This document shows, one piece after another, positions 6,665-13,298 of a DNA stretch of 21,334 nucleotides. The position numbers and the translations under genes are program-made. Numbering within the stretch: the stretch's first letter is position 1; each line of letters starts with the position of its first letter. The stretch is from a virus, in the IMG/VR virus record IMGVR_UViG_3300033996_000972, positions 1 to 21,334 of that record; one strand, given 5' to 3'. The notes beneath the pieces were generated by a model, which was given only the letters and a program-made list of their open reading frames with translations, was not told where the DNA came from and ran no database searches.

Positions 6665-7022
6665 CCCGCCTGTCACCATTCTTTCCCCGTCGAGTCCCAA
6701 CGTCCCGAGCGCCGGGACATGGGCACGACTGGAGGGCGTCTTGATCTGGCAGGACGACGACGGCACGGCCCACATCGTGCCCGATCAGTTCATCTGGAAC
6801 GGCAGCTCCATCCCGCGCCTGTTGTGGGGCTGGATCGGGCACCCGTTCCGTAACCGCTACCTCCGCAGCAGTGCGCTCCACGATTGGCAGTGTCGGGAGC
6901 GGCGAGACCCGTCCAGCGTGGTGCATCGGCGCTTCTATGCGGGACTGCGAGCGGATGGGGTGTCATGGCTAGAGGCGCAAGCCAAGTGGCGTGGCTTGCA
7001 GATCGGTGGACCACGATGGTAG
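6648..7022 (+). CDS. DUF1353 family phage protein
   Basis: 124 residues. The ATG at 6648 overlaps the preceding gene by 17 bp and has AGGAG at about 6635-6639. The DUF1353 pattern is present: an early strand region (WARLEGVLIWQDDDGTAHIVP), FIWNGSSIPRLLW, a Gly-His-Pro turn, YLRSSALHDWQCR with the conserved ALHDW, and a late VVHRRFYAGLRADGVSW helix. DUF1353 proteins occur in many phages, often near structural or lysis genes; the activity is not known to me. The conserved His-Asp pair (ALHD) hints at an enzyme-like site. Confidence 0.85.
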   Translation: MAWITDPPVTILSPSSPNVPSAGTWARLEGVLIWQDDDGTAHIVPDQFIWNGSSIPRLLWGWIGHPFRNRYLRSSALHDWQCRERRDPSSVVHRRFYAGLRADGVSWLEAQAKWRGLQIGGPRW

Positions 7023-7033
7023 GAGCAGAAGGG

Positions 7034-7264
7034 ATGACTACGGAAGAACTGGCGGCGATTGAGGTCGAGATTATGTCAGATCCGACGTTGCAGAGCGGTG
7101 AGGTGAAACGGTACATGACGCTGGTGGCAGAAGTGCGGCGGCTGCGGAATCTGGTAATGGAGGCGTTTGAAGAGGGACAAGCGAACGGCGTGGCCGATGG
7201 GCACGGTAAGGCGCATGATGGCTGGTCCATGTCGTATGTCCGAAAAGAGATGGAGGGCGCATGA
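7034..7264 (+). CDS. Small helical hypothetical protein
   Basis: 76 residues. I chose ATG 7034 because AGGAG at 7021-7025 sits eight bases upstream; an in-frame ATG at 7016 would add six residues but lacks a ribosome-binding site. The protein is helical and acidic (MTTEELAAIEVEIM, GEVKRYMTLVAEVRRLRNLV), followed by a Gly/His-containing stretch (GVADGHGKAHDGWS). No family recognised. Its stop overlaps the start of a tiny membrane protein (ATGA). Confidence 0.7.
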   Translation: MTTEELAAIEVEIMSDPTLQSGEVKRYMTLVAEVRRLRNLVMEAFEEGQANGVADGHGKAHDGWSMSYVRKEMEGA

Positions 7265-7350
7265 TCACCTTTGTCTTAGGCATCATCGTCGGTCTGCTCA
7301 TCTCCATCGCCATTGAAGAACTCAACGGCTACATGGACGACGACACATGA
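7261..7350 (+). CDS. 29-residue single-pass membrane protein
   Basis: A 29-codon frame starts at ATG 7261, overlapping the stop before it (ATGA), and its own TGA overlaps the ATG of the next gene (7347), so it closes an otherwise empty gap exactly. Residues 2-18 (ITFVLGIIVGLLISIAI) are one hydrophobic helix, followed by an acidic tail EELNGYMDDDT. The likely topology is a single inner-membrane helix. Such micro-proteins in phages may affect the membrane or host uptake, but no role can be read from the sequence. Confidence 0.7.
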   Translation: MITFVLGIIVGLLISIAIEELNGYMDDDT

Positions 7351-7655
7351 GCGAGCATATCTACTTGGTAGAAGCGCGAGGCGTCTACATCCGTCAGGTG
7401 CTTGGTCTGTATCGCACCGAAGCCGAAGCAAAAACACGGTGTGAGCATCAGATCACCGACACGGCCTACTGGCGAGACGACAACTACGCCCACCAATTCA
7501 ACGGCGATGGGTGGCACCGCTATGTGGTGTGTCGTGCGCTGTGCGACGGCTCTGAACCAGAAGATTTGATGTGCTTACAGTTTGAGGTCGAGTGGGGAAA
7601 CCCGAAAGAAACCGGCACGTACATCTGGTCAGAACAGGACAAGGATTGGGGATGA
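7347..7655 (+). CDS. Hypothetical protein, YLVEARGVY-type
   Basis: 102 residues with overlapping start and stop (ATGA on both sides). It begins SEHIYLVEARGVYIRQVLGLY, then TEAEAKTRCEHQI; this layout of a strand, a strand and a helix whose role is to count residues into a small alpha/beta fold resembles short phage proteins that read like a sensor or RNA/protein-binding module, but I recognise no named family. The C-terminal half is Trp/Asp/Glu-rich (FEVEWGNPKETGTYIW). Four Cys do not form a clear metal site. Confidence 0.72.
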   Translation: MSEHIYLVEARGVYIRQVLGLYRTEAEAKTRCEHQITDTAYWRDDNYAHQFNGDGWHRYVVCRALCDGSEPEDLMCLQFEVEWGNPKETGTYIWSEQDKDWG

Positions 7656-7858
7656 GCGAACGACTGCTCAAGAAGCTACGCCTCATCGCACAACACGCCG
7701 AGACCGTGAGCGCCATGTGTCGGCGCGTGGAACGGGAAGTGACGAGCGCCATGTCACTGGGCGAACCGATCAACGAGGACAAGGTGCAGCGGAAGATCAG
7801 CGCCATCGAAACCCGTGCCATCGGCTTGGCACGGGAGGTGGGAGTCATCCGCCCGTGA
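7652..7858 (+). CDS. Small helical hypothetical protein
   Basis: 68 residues, ATG 7652 overlapping the preceding stop. The protein is nearly all helical and basic (MSERLLKKLRLIAQHAETV, RRVEREVTSAMSLG, KVQRKISAIETRAIGLA). This could be a helical hairpin that dimerises. It ends at TGA overlapping the GTG start of the tandem winged-helix gene, so the two may be made together. No family recognised. Confidence 0.7.
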   Translation: MSERLLKKLRLIAQHAETVSAMCRRVEREVTSAMSLGEPINEDKVQRKISAIETRAIGLAREVGVIRP

Positions 7859-8382
7859 AGTTCCAGCCGAACGATTACGTCAGCTACCGCGACCCGAAGC
7901 CTGAGGCGTTGTCAGCGGTGGTGATACGGATGCTGCGCGACCACGACGGACTGACCACCGCCGACGTGGCCGCCAGCATCCGGCGCTCCCCGCACCAGAC
8001 CGGCAACCTGCTCGTGCATCTGGAGAAGCATGGGTGGGTGATGGCGAAGCGAGGGAAGCGCATCGGCTGCGCTGGCAGAGCCGTTCGCACATGGCATCTC
8101 ACCACCCGTGCCAAGCGGGAGCCGTATCAGTCCCGTGCGTACCGAGACACGACCGACGTGGTGAAGGCGCTGCTGGAGACAGGGGCGTACACCCTGTCCG
8201 AAGTGGCGGGGAGTATCGACCGGCCTTATGACACGATCCGCAGCGCGATCCGCCTGCTGCTCAAGCGTGGCATCATCGAACGCTATGACGGACCAGACGG
8301 GGTGACGTATGCGGTGGTGGAGGACGATGGGTGGACCCCGCAGCGGTTCATCTCCAGCCTCCGCGCCAAGGTGCTGGCATGA
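7855..8382 (+). CDS. Tandem winged-helix DNA-binding protein
   Basis: 175 residues. The GTG at 7855 overlaps the previous stop (GTGA); the open frame runs upstream but is out of phase with the gene chain there. Two winged-helix units are visible. The first, about residues 20-85, has HDGLTTADVAASIRRSPHQT, NLLVHLEKHGWV and a basic wing AKRGKRIGCAGRAVRTWHL. The second, about 98-155, has TGAYTLSEVAGSIDRPYDT, IRLLLKRGIIERYDGPDGV and YAVVE. The two units look like copies of one MarR/DprA-like fold. Near the end of the early operon, it may regulate the switch to late transcription, but the target is unknown. Confidence 0.75.
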   Translation: MKFQPNDYVSYRDPKPEALSAVVIRMLRDHDGLTTADVAASIRRSPHQTGNLLVHLEKHGWVMAKRGKRIGCAGRAVRTWHLTTRAKREPYQSRAYRDTTDVVKALLETGAYTLSEVAGSIDRPYDTIRSAIRLLLKRGIIERYDGPDGVTYAVVEDDGWTPQRFISSLRAKVLA

Positions 8383-8693
8383 CGGACCTGCGCCATCCGG
8401 TCTTCCTCTGCCTCCCGAACCACGAGCCACGCCAGATCGGGACCATCAGTGCGCCATCCGACGAGGCGCTGGCTGCCCGTCTGCTGGCCCGATATCCGCT
8501 GCTGCCCCTGCACCATGTCCGCATCGGGGATCGTCCGTTGGCGGGGCTATTACAGGCGCTGGCACCCCCTCCGGTGAAGACACAGACCGAGGGACAGCGC
8601 CAGTGGCAGGAGCGCAAGCGGCGACAGCGACAGGCCGAGCAGTGGCGGCAGCACTGGATCGACAAGGACAACGCCAAACGGCAGCGCCGATAA
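8379..8693 (+). CDS. Hypothetical protein with basic C-terminal helix
   Basis: 104 residues, the last gene of the + strand early block. The ATG at 8379 overlaps the preceding stop. Residues 1-65 form a small mixed domain (HPVFLCLPNHEPRQIG, LLARYPLLPLHHVRIG, LAGLLQALAPPP). Residues about 69-104 are a highly basic, Gln/Arg-rich helix (QRQWQERKRRQRQAEQWRQ) which could bind nucleic acid. The gene ends five bases before a strong hairpin. No family recognised. Confidence 0.72.
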   Translation: MTDLRHPVFLCLPNHEPRQIGTISAPSDEALAARLLARYPLLPLHHVRIGDRPLAGLLQALAPPPVKTQTEGQRQWQERKRRQRQAEQWRQHWIDKDNAKRQRR

Positions 8694-8698
8694 ACAAC

Positions 8699-8732
8699 AA
8701 TCCCCCAGCACCCGAATGGGCACTGGGGGATT
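8699..8732. terminator. Bidirectional terminator hairpin between convergent blocks
   Basis: A perfect 10-bp stem, aatcccccag (8699-8708) with ctgggggatt (8723-8732), encloses a smaller ccc-gaat-ggg hairpin. On the - strand it is followed by a T-rich run (ttgttgttt), a good intrinsic terminator for the leftward cassette. On the + strand it is followed by cttgtctc, weaker but usable for the early operon ending at 8693. The 55 bp from here to the next gene hold nothing else I can identify. Confidence 0.75.
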
Positions 8733-8787
8733 CTTGTCTCTCACCAGAGGAGACGACCCCGCCAAGAGTCGCACTCCGAATATATCC

Positions 8788-10371
8788 TCAGCGCCACCGA
8801 GCGCCAAGGTACTGCGCCAACTTCCGAGCGAGGGCCTTGCCGTGTTCTGCCGTGACCGGCGCACCGAAGTGCCGCGTCATCATGGTCAGCTTGTCGCGGC
8901 GGAAGTCGTCCGAGACGGTGGCAGGGATGACCACCGACCCCACCAGATCGACGCCCTTCCGCCGCCACTCTCCGGCATCGACGTGGCCGTCCATCAGTTC
9001 GCCATCGGTGTAGATCAGCACCGCGTTCGCCCCTTGCATCTCCGCCTGCAGCGCCGTCAGGCTGTCGCGGATGTTCTCGCCCTGCAGGTGGGGGCACAGG
9101 CCAGCCAGCTCCGTGTCAGACAGGGTGGCAGGGAGTTCGCCCAGCATCCCGCCGCCGGTGCCGTACAGCTTGCCGGTGATGTCGCCGCTGCGGAGGAGGC
9201 GGAGCAGGGCGGCGGTGAACAGGCGACCGTGCGACTGCCAGTCCCGCGACATGCTGCCTGAGAAGTCCATCAGCATCACGAGGTGCGGCTTGCCTCCCGT
9301 CTTGCCGTAGTTGCGGAAGACCTGCTCGCTGCGGCTGGCGATGCCGGCGATGTGCAAGCGCGACCCGCTCGACGAGGTGCGCACCGAGTGCTGCGAAGCA
9401 GTGCGAGCGATGATCGTGCGCATCTCTGCCGCGATGGCGTCCGCTTCACGCGGGTCGATGGGCATGGCGCCGGTGTAGGTGCGGAAGCGGGTGAAGGGCA
9501 CCCGCTTGGGCAGCCGCACCGACACCGTGCTGGTGTTCGACGAGTTGCTGGAGACGGTGTGCACGGGGCTGGTCGTGCGCTTGTCGGACATCGCCGTGGC
9601 GCTGCCATCGCTGTCGCCCCCGATGGCATCCCCTGCCATCGTGCCACGGGGCACCGTCTGCGTGCTGCGCCCCCAGCCCTGCGCGTTCCAGTACTCCAGC
9701 CACTCCTGCGCGAGGTCGATCACGGCCCATGTGGTGGCCGCTGTCTTGATGCGGCGAGCGAAGTCTTCGACCTTCTCCTTCCAGTCCTTGGCGTGAGTGC
9801 TGTGATTCGGGTGAGTGTGATCGGTGAACGTGAAGCAGATCTCCGTCTCGTAGGTCACCATGTTGGCCAACGCATGGAGCGGGTTGGTCGCCCGATTGTA
9901 GGGCATGAACTGGTGCCATTCGAACTTGACCTTCTCCGCCTCACGGGCGAGGTGCTCCAGCCGCATGTCCTCCATCAGGTTCACGAGGAGGAACGGGATG
10001 CTCCGCGCCTTGCAGTTGGCCGCGATGGCCGCGAGGTCGCGCTCTGTCACGCGCCCATGCCACGCCTCGTGGCGGAGAATCTGGATGCCGAACAGGGTGG
10101 CTGCCTTGTCGCGGCCTGACTGGCTGCGAACGCCGAGCGCGTTGGGCTTCATGGCCTCGACGAAGCGAGTGCCAAGGCGGATGACATGCACCCCGTTCTG
10201 GAAGCACCATGTGCCCGTCACGCCGCCGTCTGCTTCCGCATTGACTCCGGCGTTGGTGGCGAAGACAAGGGCGTCGAGTGCCTCCCCCTTCCGGCTGGCT
10301 CGCTTGATGCACTGCTTGACAAGCGCGACGGGGGTGAGCGGAGCCTTGGGGGTCTTGATGGTGGTCGTCAT
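8788..10371 (-). CDS. CobT-like VWA protein with N-terminal metallopeptidase-like motif
   Basis: 527 residues. The ATG at 10371 is 14 bp after the ATPase stop and has GGAGATCCCGCC upstream; the frame runs on but lies inside the ATPase gene in another frame. The N-terminal half has HEAWH (101-105), then NLMEDMRLE (131-139), the HExxH plus NxxEDxRxE arrangement of the putative metallopeptidases fused to VWA domains (DUF2201-like). The C-terminal half is a VWA domain with the MIDAS motif DFSGS (369-373), preceded by KPHLVMLM, and IYTDGE (453-458). A Ser/Thr-rich linker (about 250-285) joins them. VWA proteins of this type work with MoxR/CobS-family AAA+ partners, here the adjacent upstream gene. 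Cobalt chelation is unlikely for a phage; the substrate is unknown. Confidence 0.85.
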   Translation of the reverse strand: MTTTIKTPKAPLTPVALVKQCIKRASRKGEALDALVFATNAGVNAEADGGVTGTWCFQNGVHVIRLGTRFVEAMKPNALGVRSQSGRDKAATLFGIQILRHEAWHGRVTERDLAAIAANCKARSIPFLLVNLMEDMRLEHLAREAEKVKFEWHQFMPYNRATNPLHALANMVTYETEICFTFTDHTHPNHSTHAKDWKEKVEDFARRIKTAATTWAVIDLAQEWLEYWNAQGWGRSTQTVPRGTMAGDAIGGDSDGSATAMSDKRTTSPVHTVSSNSSNTSTVSVRLPKRVPFTRFRTYTGAMPIDPREADAIAAEMRTIIARTASQHSVRTSSSGSRLHIAGIASRSEQVFRNYGKTGGKPHLVMLMDFSGSMSRDWQSHGRLFTAALLRLLRSGDITGKLYGTGGGMLGELPATLSDTELAGLCPHLQGENIRDSLTALQAEMQGANAVLIYTDGELMDGHVDAGEWRRKGVDLVGSVVIPATVSDDFRRDKLTMMTRHFGAPVTAEHGKALARKLAQYLGARWR

Positions 10372-10385
10372 GGCGGGATCTCCGG
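10372..10385 (-). promoter_or_regulatory. Repeated leader (ribosome-binding) of the VWA gene
   Basis: On the - strand this 14-bp gap reads CCGGAGATCCCGCC directly before ATG. It is one of five related leaders in the cassette; here it is reduced to the Shine-Dalgarno core, with the stop of the ATPase gene immediately upstream. Confidence 0.65.
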
Positions 10386-11855
10386 TTAGTTGGCGGTGAG
10401 GAGGCAGGTCTTGATGGCATCGACGGCGCTGCTGCAGGACGGGTCCGTCTCGCCGAGGTCGATCGACCAGTGGGCGCACGAGTCGGACACGCGGCTGGCT
10501 ACGTAGGTCAGCACCTCGCTGCCCTTGTCGGACCCTGCCAACTGGCAAGCGCGCTCCAGTGTGCGAATGTCGAGCGGGTACCGCACCGCGTTGCTCGCCA
10601 CGAGCGCACGGCTCATGGACACCGCTGCCGCGTAGCGCTTGCCCACCATGTCGGCTTCGCTGATGCCGTAGCTCTGCGCCACGGTGCTGGCCACGCCCTC
10701 GACGGTGGCGAGATCGAACCCGAAGCGAACCACATCCCAGCGGGACCAGAAGGCTTCCTGCGGGTGGCGAGCGCCGAGGTTGGCCGCTGCGACGATGTGC
10801 AGGTTGGCCACGGGGCATTCGATGGTTTCGAACGCGCCGTTCTCAAAGCGCCGAGTACGCAGCCGGTACACGCGCCCCGTCTGGGTCTTCACGCCCGTCA
10901 GGAACGAGAGCAGCGACTCCTGCGGACGGTCGCCCATGCGCAGCACCTCGTCGAGGAGGAGCAGCACCGTCTGCCCCTGCGAGGCGGCACGAACGGCCTG
11001 TGTCAGCACCCCGTCCACCACTTCGAAGCCTGCGCCCGTCGCGACGGGACCCCCGAGCAGCGTGGCCACCTCGTCGAGGTCATCGGTGCAGCCATGCTCC
11101 AAAAACAGGTCGTACTGCTTGCCGAACTCGCGGATGGTGAAGCTCTTGCCCAGCGAGGGGGGCGCGACGAGCAGCGCATTGGCCGGAGCCTCCTGCCCCA
11201 CCACGTAGCGCTGCTGCAGCGCCGCCATGATTGGGTTGCTGCTGCTGGCCTGTGCCACCGCCAGACGGGCACGAGACTGGGCCACCGCGGGAGACTGCAG
11301 CAACTGGCGCAGCGGTTCGATGGCGTCCTCGACGATGGCGCGCACTGCGGCCTCGTCCACCGTGGCCTTGGGCTGGAGCGCTTGGCGCAGGGTCTCCAGC
11401 GCGTCGGCTACGTCAGGCTGGGTCACCACGGGAGGCTGCGAAGTGGCAGCCTTGGCAGGGGCAATGGCAGCCGCAGACTGAACGTCGCCGGTGGCCGAGG
11501 GCATCGGCTCTCCGGCGAAGCGGGGACGGCCACGCTGGGTGACGAACTTCTCAGCGGGGATGCCACGGGCCAGCGCACACTCGACGTTGCCCATGTCGCG
11601 CCAGATGAACAGCACATCGCTGCTCTGCGCATCGCTGCGAATCACGATGCCATGCTCGCCCCCCTGCAGGGTGATCGGGTAGTCGCCGTTGCAGGTCACC
11701 TCTGCCGTGTCGCCGCTGTACGAGGACAGGTCGAGGGCGGTGCGAGCCTCAAGGGCAGGAGCGGTCTGCACCTTGAGCGACTTGGGGCCAAGCTTGACGC
11801 GGCGACCGAGGTCGAAGACGGTGCCAGTGGGGTACGCAGTCGGGATGAACGGCAT
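10386..11855 (-). CDS. MoxR/CobS-like AAA+ ATPase
   Basis: 489 residues; ATG 11855 has AAGGAG about eight bases upstream. The AAA+ core spans about 205-480. Walker A is NALLVAPPSLGKSFTIREF (Gly236, Lys237, Ser238; the usual first Gly is Ala231), Walker B is LLLLDE (298-303) and sensor 1 is IVAAANLG with Asn359. FWSRWDVVRFGF (369-380) gives the arginine-finger-type region seen in MoxR/CobS proteins. The first 200 residues are an unusual extension: a beta-rich domain (about 1-90) and a Pro/Ala-rich, partly helical linker (about 115-200). The downstream VWA gene, 14 bp away, is the expected partner. Together they would remodel or activate another protein, possibly by a MIDAS-bound metal, but the target is not evident. 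Confidence 0.85.
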   Translation of the reverse strand: MPFIPTAYPTGTVFDLGRRVKLGPKSLKVQTAPALEARTALDLSSYSGDTAEVTCNGDYPITLQGGEHGIVIRSDAQSSDVLFIWRDMGNVECALARGIPAEKFVTQRGRPRFAGEPMPSATGDVQSAAAIAPAKAATSQPPVVTQPDVADALETLRQALQPKATVDEAAVRAIVEDAIEPLRQLLQSPAVAQSRARLAVAQASSSNPIMAALQQRYVVGQEAPANALLVAPPSLGKSFTIREFGKQYDLFLEHGCTDDLDEVATLLGGPVATGAGFEVVDGVLTQAVRAASQGQTVLLLLDEVLRMGDRPQESLLSFLTGVKTQTGRVYRLRTRRFENGAFETIECPVANLHIVAAANLGARHPQEAFWSRWDVVRFGFDLATVEGVASTVAQSYGISEADMVGKRYAAAVSMSRALVASNAVRYPLDIRTLERACQLAGSDKGSEVLTYVASRVSDSCAHWSIDLGETDPSCSSAVDAIKTCLLTAN

Positions 11856-11887
11856 GGGAAAACTCCTTGGCGGGAGGTCTGGTGAGG

Positions 11888-11913
11888 CTGGCCCCGCGTC
11901 GGTGCGGGACCAG
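11888..11913 (-). other. Hairpin in the leader of the ATPase gene
   Basis: ctggccccgc (11888-11897) can pair with gcgggaccag (11904-11913). The only mismatch is a C.A on the + strand but a G.U pair in the - strand RNA, so the structure favours the leftward transcript. There is no U-run after it, so it is more likely a leader structure than a terminator. It lies just downstream of the promoter candidate at 11919-11947. Confidence 0.45.
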
Positions 11914-11918
11914 CATGG

Positions 11919-11947
11919 AACTTATCCAGGTGTCAACAACATGTCAA
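11919..11947 (-). promoter_or_regulatory. Candidate sigma70-type promoter for the ATPase-VWA pair
   Basis: On the - strand, TTGACA (revcomp of 11942-11947; 6/6) is followed 17 bases later by TAAGTT (revcomp of 11919-11924; 3/6). A second TTGACA lies between them. The site sits in the only gap over 100 bp in the cassette, so the ATPase-VWA pair may be transcribed independently of the upstream genes. Confidence 0.45.
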
Positions 11948-11967
11948 CGGCGTTGTCCTGCAACGAC

Positions 11968-12186
11968 TTAGCTCAAGTGCAGCGCCCTGCGAACGATGCG
12001 CATCGCTTCGCTGCGGGTCTTGCGACGGGTGATGCTGCCCGTCTGGATGCCGTGTCTGGCAGAGCGGAACAGCACCGTCACCTCCCACACCTTGGCGAGA
12101 GTGTCGGTGTGCTGCAGCAGGTCAACGCGGAGCGTGGTCTTGCCATTCGGCAGCGGGTACGAGCGGGAGAGCAGAATCGTGTACAT
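11968..12186 (-). CDS. Small basic hypothetical protein of the leftward cassette
   Basis: 72 residues, ATG at 12186, stop TAA at 11968. The sequence (MYTILLSRSYPLPNGKTTLR, DTLAKVWEVTVLFRSARHG, TRRKTRSEAMRIVRRALHL) looks like a small alpha/beta fold with beta-strands then a basic C-terminal helix. The basic tail suggests nucleic-acid or phosphate binding. No family recognised. The repeated leader precedes its start. The ATPase promoter lies after its stop. Confidence 0.68.
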   Translation of the reverse strand: MYTILLSRSYPLPNGKTTLRVDLLQHTDTLAKVWEVTVLFRSARHGIQTGSITRRKTRSEAMRIVRRALHLS

Positions 12187-12213
12187 GGCAGGTCTCTGAG
12201 AGGGTGAGAGAGA
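12187..12213 (-). promoter_or_regulatory. Repeated leader of the 72-residue gene
   Basis: Reads CTCTCTCACCCTCTCAGAGA then CCTGCC-ATG on the - strand. It shares the pyrimidine-rich CTCTCTCACC and the (G/C)AGA-N-CC(C/T)GCC core with the other leaders. The ribosome-binding core is weaker (CAGAGA). Confidence 0.6.
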
Positions 12214-12441
12214 TCAGTGGCGGTCAGTTTCGACAGTGACAGCGCCCTGCTCGTAGAGGGCGAGCCATGTCTTCGCGTCGGCATCGCTGCGCTGGGATAG
12301 CTGCACGATGACACTGCGAATGGCGGAAGCTTCGCTGTAGCAGCTGGTATCCCCATTCGAAGCGAGGAGGCGACCGTCGAGGATGGCGTAGGCGCATTCG
12401 CGCCACCCGTTCCGGCGAGCAGAGAGGCGAGCGGTGGGCAT
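12214..12441 (-). CDS. Small hypothetical protein of the leftward cassette
   Basis: 75 residues. ATG at 12441 is chosen because the shared leader (GGAGAACCCGCC) directly precedes it; the open frame continues upstream without support. The protein starts with a basic segment (MPTARLSARRNGWRECAYAI), then LDGRLLASNGDTSCYSEASA, a helix SVIVQLSQRSDADAKTWLAL and the tail GAVTVETDRH. No family recognised. Its neighbours suggest it belongs to the cassette rather than to the early operon, but nothing tells its function. Confidence 0.68.
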   Translation of the reverse strand: MPTARLSARRNGWRECAYAILDGRLLASNGDTSCYSEASAIRSVIVQLSQRSDADAKTWLALYEQGAVTVETDRH

Positions 12442-12470
12442 GGCGGGTTCTCCGAGAGAGAGGTGAGAGA
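12442..12470 (-). promoter_or_regulatory. Repeated leader of the 75-residue gene
   Basis: On the - strand: CTCTCTCACC, then CTCTCTCTCGGAGAACCCGCC split as CTCTCTCT and CGGAGAACCCGCC, then ATG. This is the clearest copy of the leader. A short hairpin (ggcgcg 12471-12476 with cgcgcc 12486-12491) lies just upstream, after the gp88-family stop; it has no T-run. Confidence 0.65.
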
Positions 12471-12503
12471 GGCGCGACCGAATGCCGCGCCCCAGAGGGA
12501 CGG

Positions 12504-13271
12504 TCAGAGGGAGCCGATCACGAACGAGGTGCGAGCCTTGCGGAGGCGACCCTTCGGGCGCAGCCCGACGATGACGCCCTTCGGGTCGAGGAAGCGCTGG
12601 TCGTGTACATCGCCATCGATCACGGGGAGCGCCGCGAGTGGATGCCACGGGTTGAGATCGCGGAGGAACAGCGGCATGGCCTCAGAGGGAGCGACCTTCA
12701 GCACAGCGGCAACGTTCCACCCAGCGCGGAGCGCTTCGCCGCACGCATCGAGGTTCTCGCCAGAGTACGAGAACGTCAGCGTGTAGTTTTTGGGCAGGTT
12801 CTGGCGCTTCGAGGGCGGAAGCTTCGTGTAGTCGTAGAACGTCACGTCGGCGAACTGTTCGAAGACGTCGCGGATGATGCGCTCCCACGGCACGTCCGAC
12901 GAGCCATTGAGCCGTACGGCAGGGAGCTTGCCGTTCTTGTGGCAGCGCTTGACATGCTTCGCAATGTCACTGACGAGCTGCGCCTTGAACGTGGCGAAGT
13001 CGTCGAAGAACAGCTGCGCTTTCCGAATGCGAGCATCCCGCACCGTGTTCGAGGTGTCGCCACGCTTGACGATGTCAGCGCGGCCAGAGTACAAGCCGAG
13101 ACAGCCGTTGATGCATCCGGCAGAGGCTCCGGCGCAGAGGTTGCCACGACCGGCGAACGTGTGGGGAGCGAGGTACAAGACGGCGGATTCATGCTGCAGG
13201 GTGAGACCGAGTTCGTGAGCGAGCTTGGGAGACGATTCGGCGGCGGTGAGCAGCTGGAACGTGGACGACAT
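12504..13271 (-). CDS. gp88-family phage protein (Cys-cluster, possible radical-SAM-like)
   Basis: 255 residues; ATG 13271 preceded by GGAGAATCCCGCC. The family resemblance to phage 'gene product 88' (PF17338) is strong: LLTAAESSPKLAHEL at the start, APHTFAGRGNLCAGASAGC near 36-53, RIRKAQLFFDD (81-91), RLNGSSDVPWE (120-130), FYDYTK (145-150), LTFSYSGEN (165-173) and VIDGDVHDQRFLDP (217-230), then GVIVGLRPKG. Cys46, Cys53 and Cys57 (C-x6-C-x3-C) resemble the C-x6-C-x2-C of phage Gp37/Gp68 proteins, which are considered radical-SAM-like. Phage proteins of this family lie in accessory regions; activity is not established. Its placement in this cassette beside an AAA+/VWA pair is unusual. Confidence 0.88.
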   Translation of the reverse strand: MSSTFQLLTAAESSPKLAHELGLTLQHESAVLYLAPHTFAGRGNLCAGASAGCINGCLGLYSGRADIVKRGDTSNTVRDARIRKAQLFFDDFATFKAQLVSDIAKHVKRCHKNGKLPAVRLNGSSDVPWERIIRDVFEQFADVTFYDYTKLPPSKRQNLPKNYTLTFSYSGENLDACGEALRAGWNVAAVLKVAPSEAMPLFLRDLNPWHPLAALPVIDGDVHDQRFLDPKGVIVGLRPKGRLRKARTSFVIGSL

Positions 13272-13298
13272 GGCGGGATTCTCCGGGAGAGGGAAGGA
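13272..13298 (-). promoter_or_regulatory. Repeated leader of the gp88-family gene
   Basis: On the - strand: CCTTCCCTCTCCCGGAGAAT then CCCGCC-ATG. The Shine-Dalgarno core is GGAGA. The upstream part is pyrimidine-rich as in the other copies but lacks the exact CTCTCTCAC element. Confidence 0.65.

Noticed and set aside
9283-10119. Long + strand open frame opposite the VWA gene
   Set aside because: No ribosome site or known domain; the - strand frame has clear VWA and HExxH motifs. High G+C creates open shadows.
10372-10818. N-terminal extension of the VWA protein upstream of 10371
   Set aside because: The extension lies inside the ATPase gene in another frame and is Arg/Gly/Pro-rich; ATG 10371 has the common leader.
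8788-11855. Cobalt chelatase (CobS/CobT) for cobalamin synthesis
   Set aside because: The resemblance is to the ATPase-VWA architecture only; no large chelatase subunit or other cobalamin gene is present.
10470-11885. 471-codon + strand frame opposite the ATPase gene
   Set aside because: His/Arg/Gly-rich composition with no motif, while the - strand gives Walker A and B. It is a mirror frame of a real gene.
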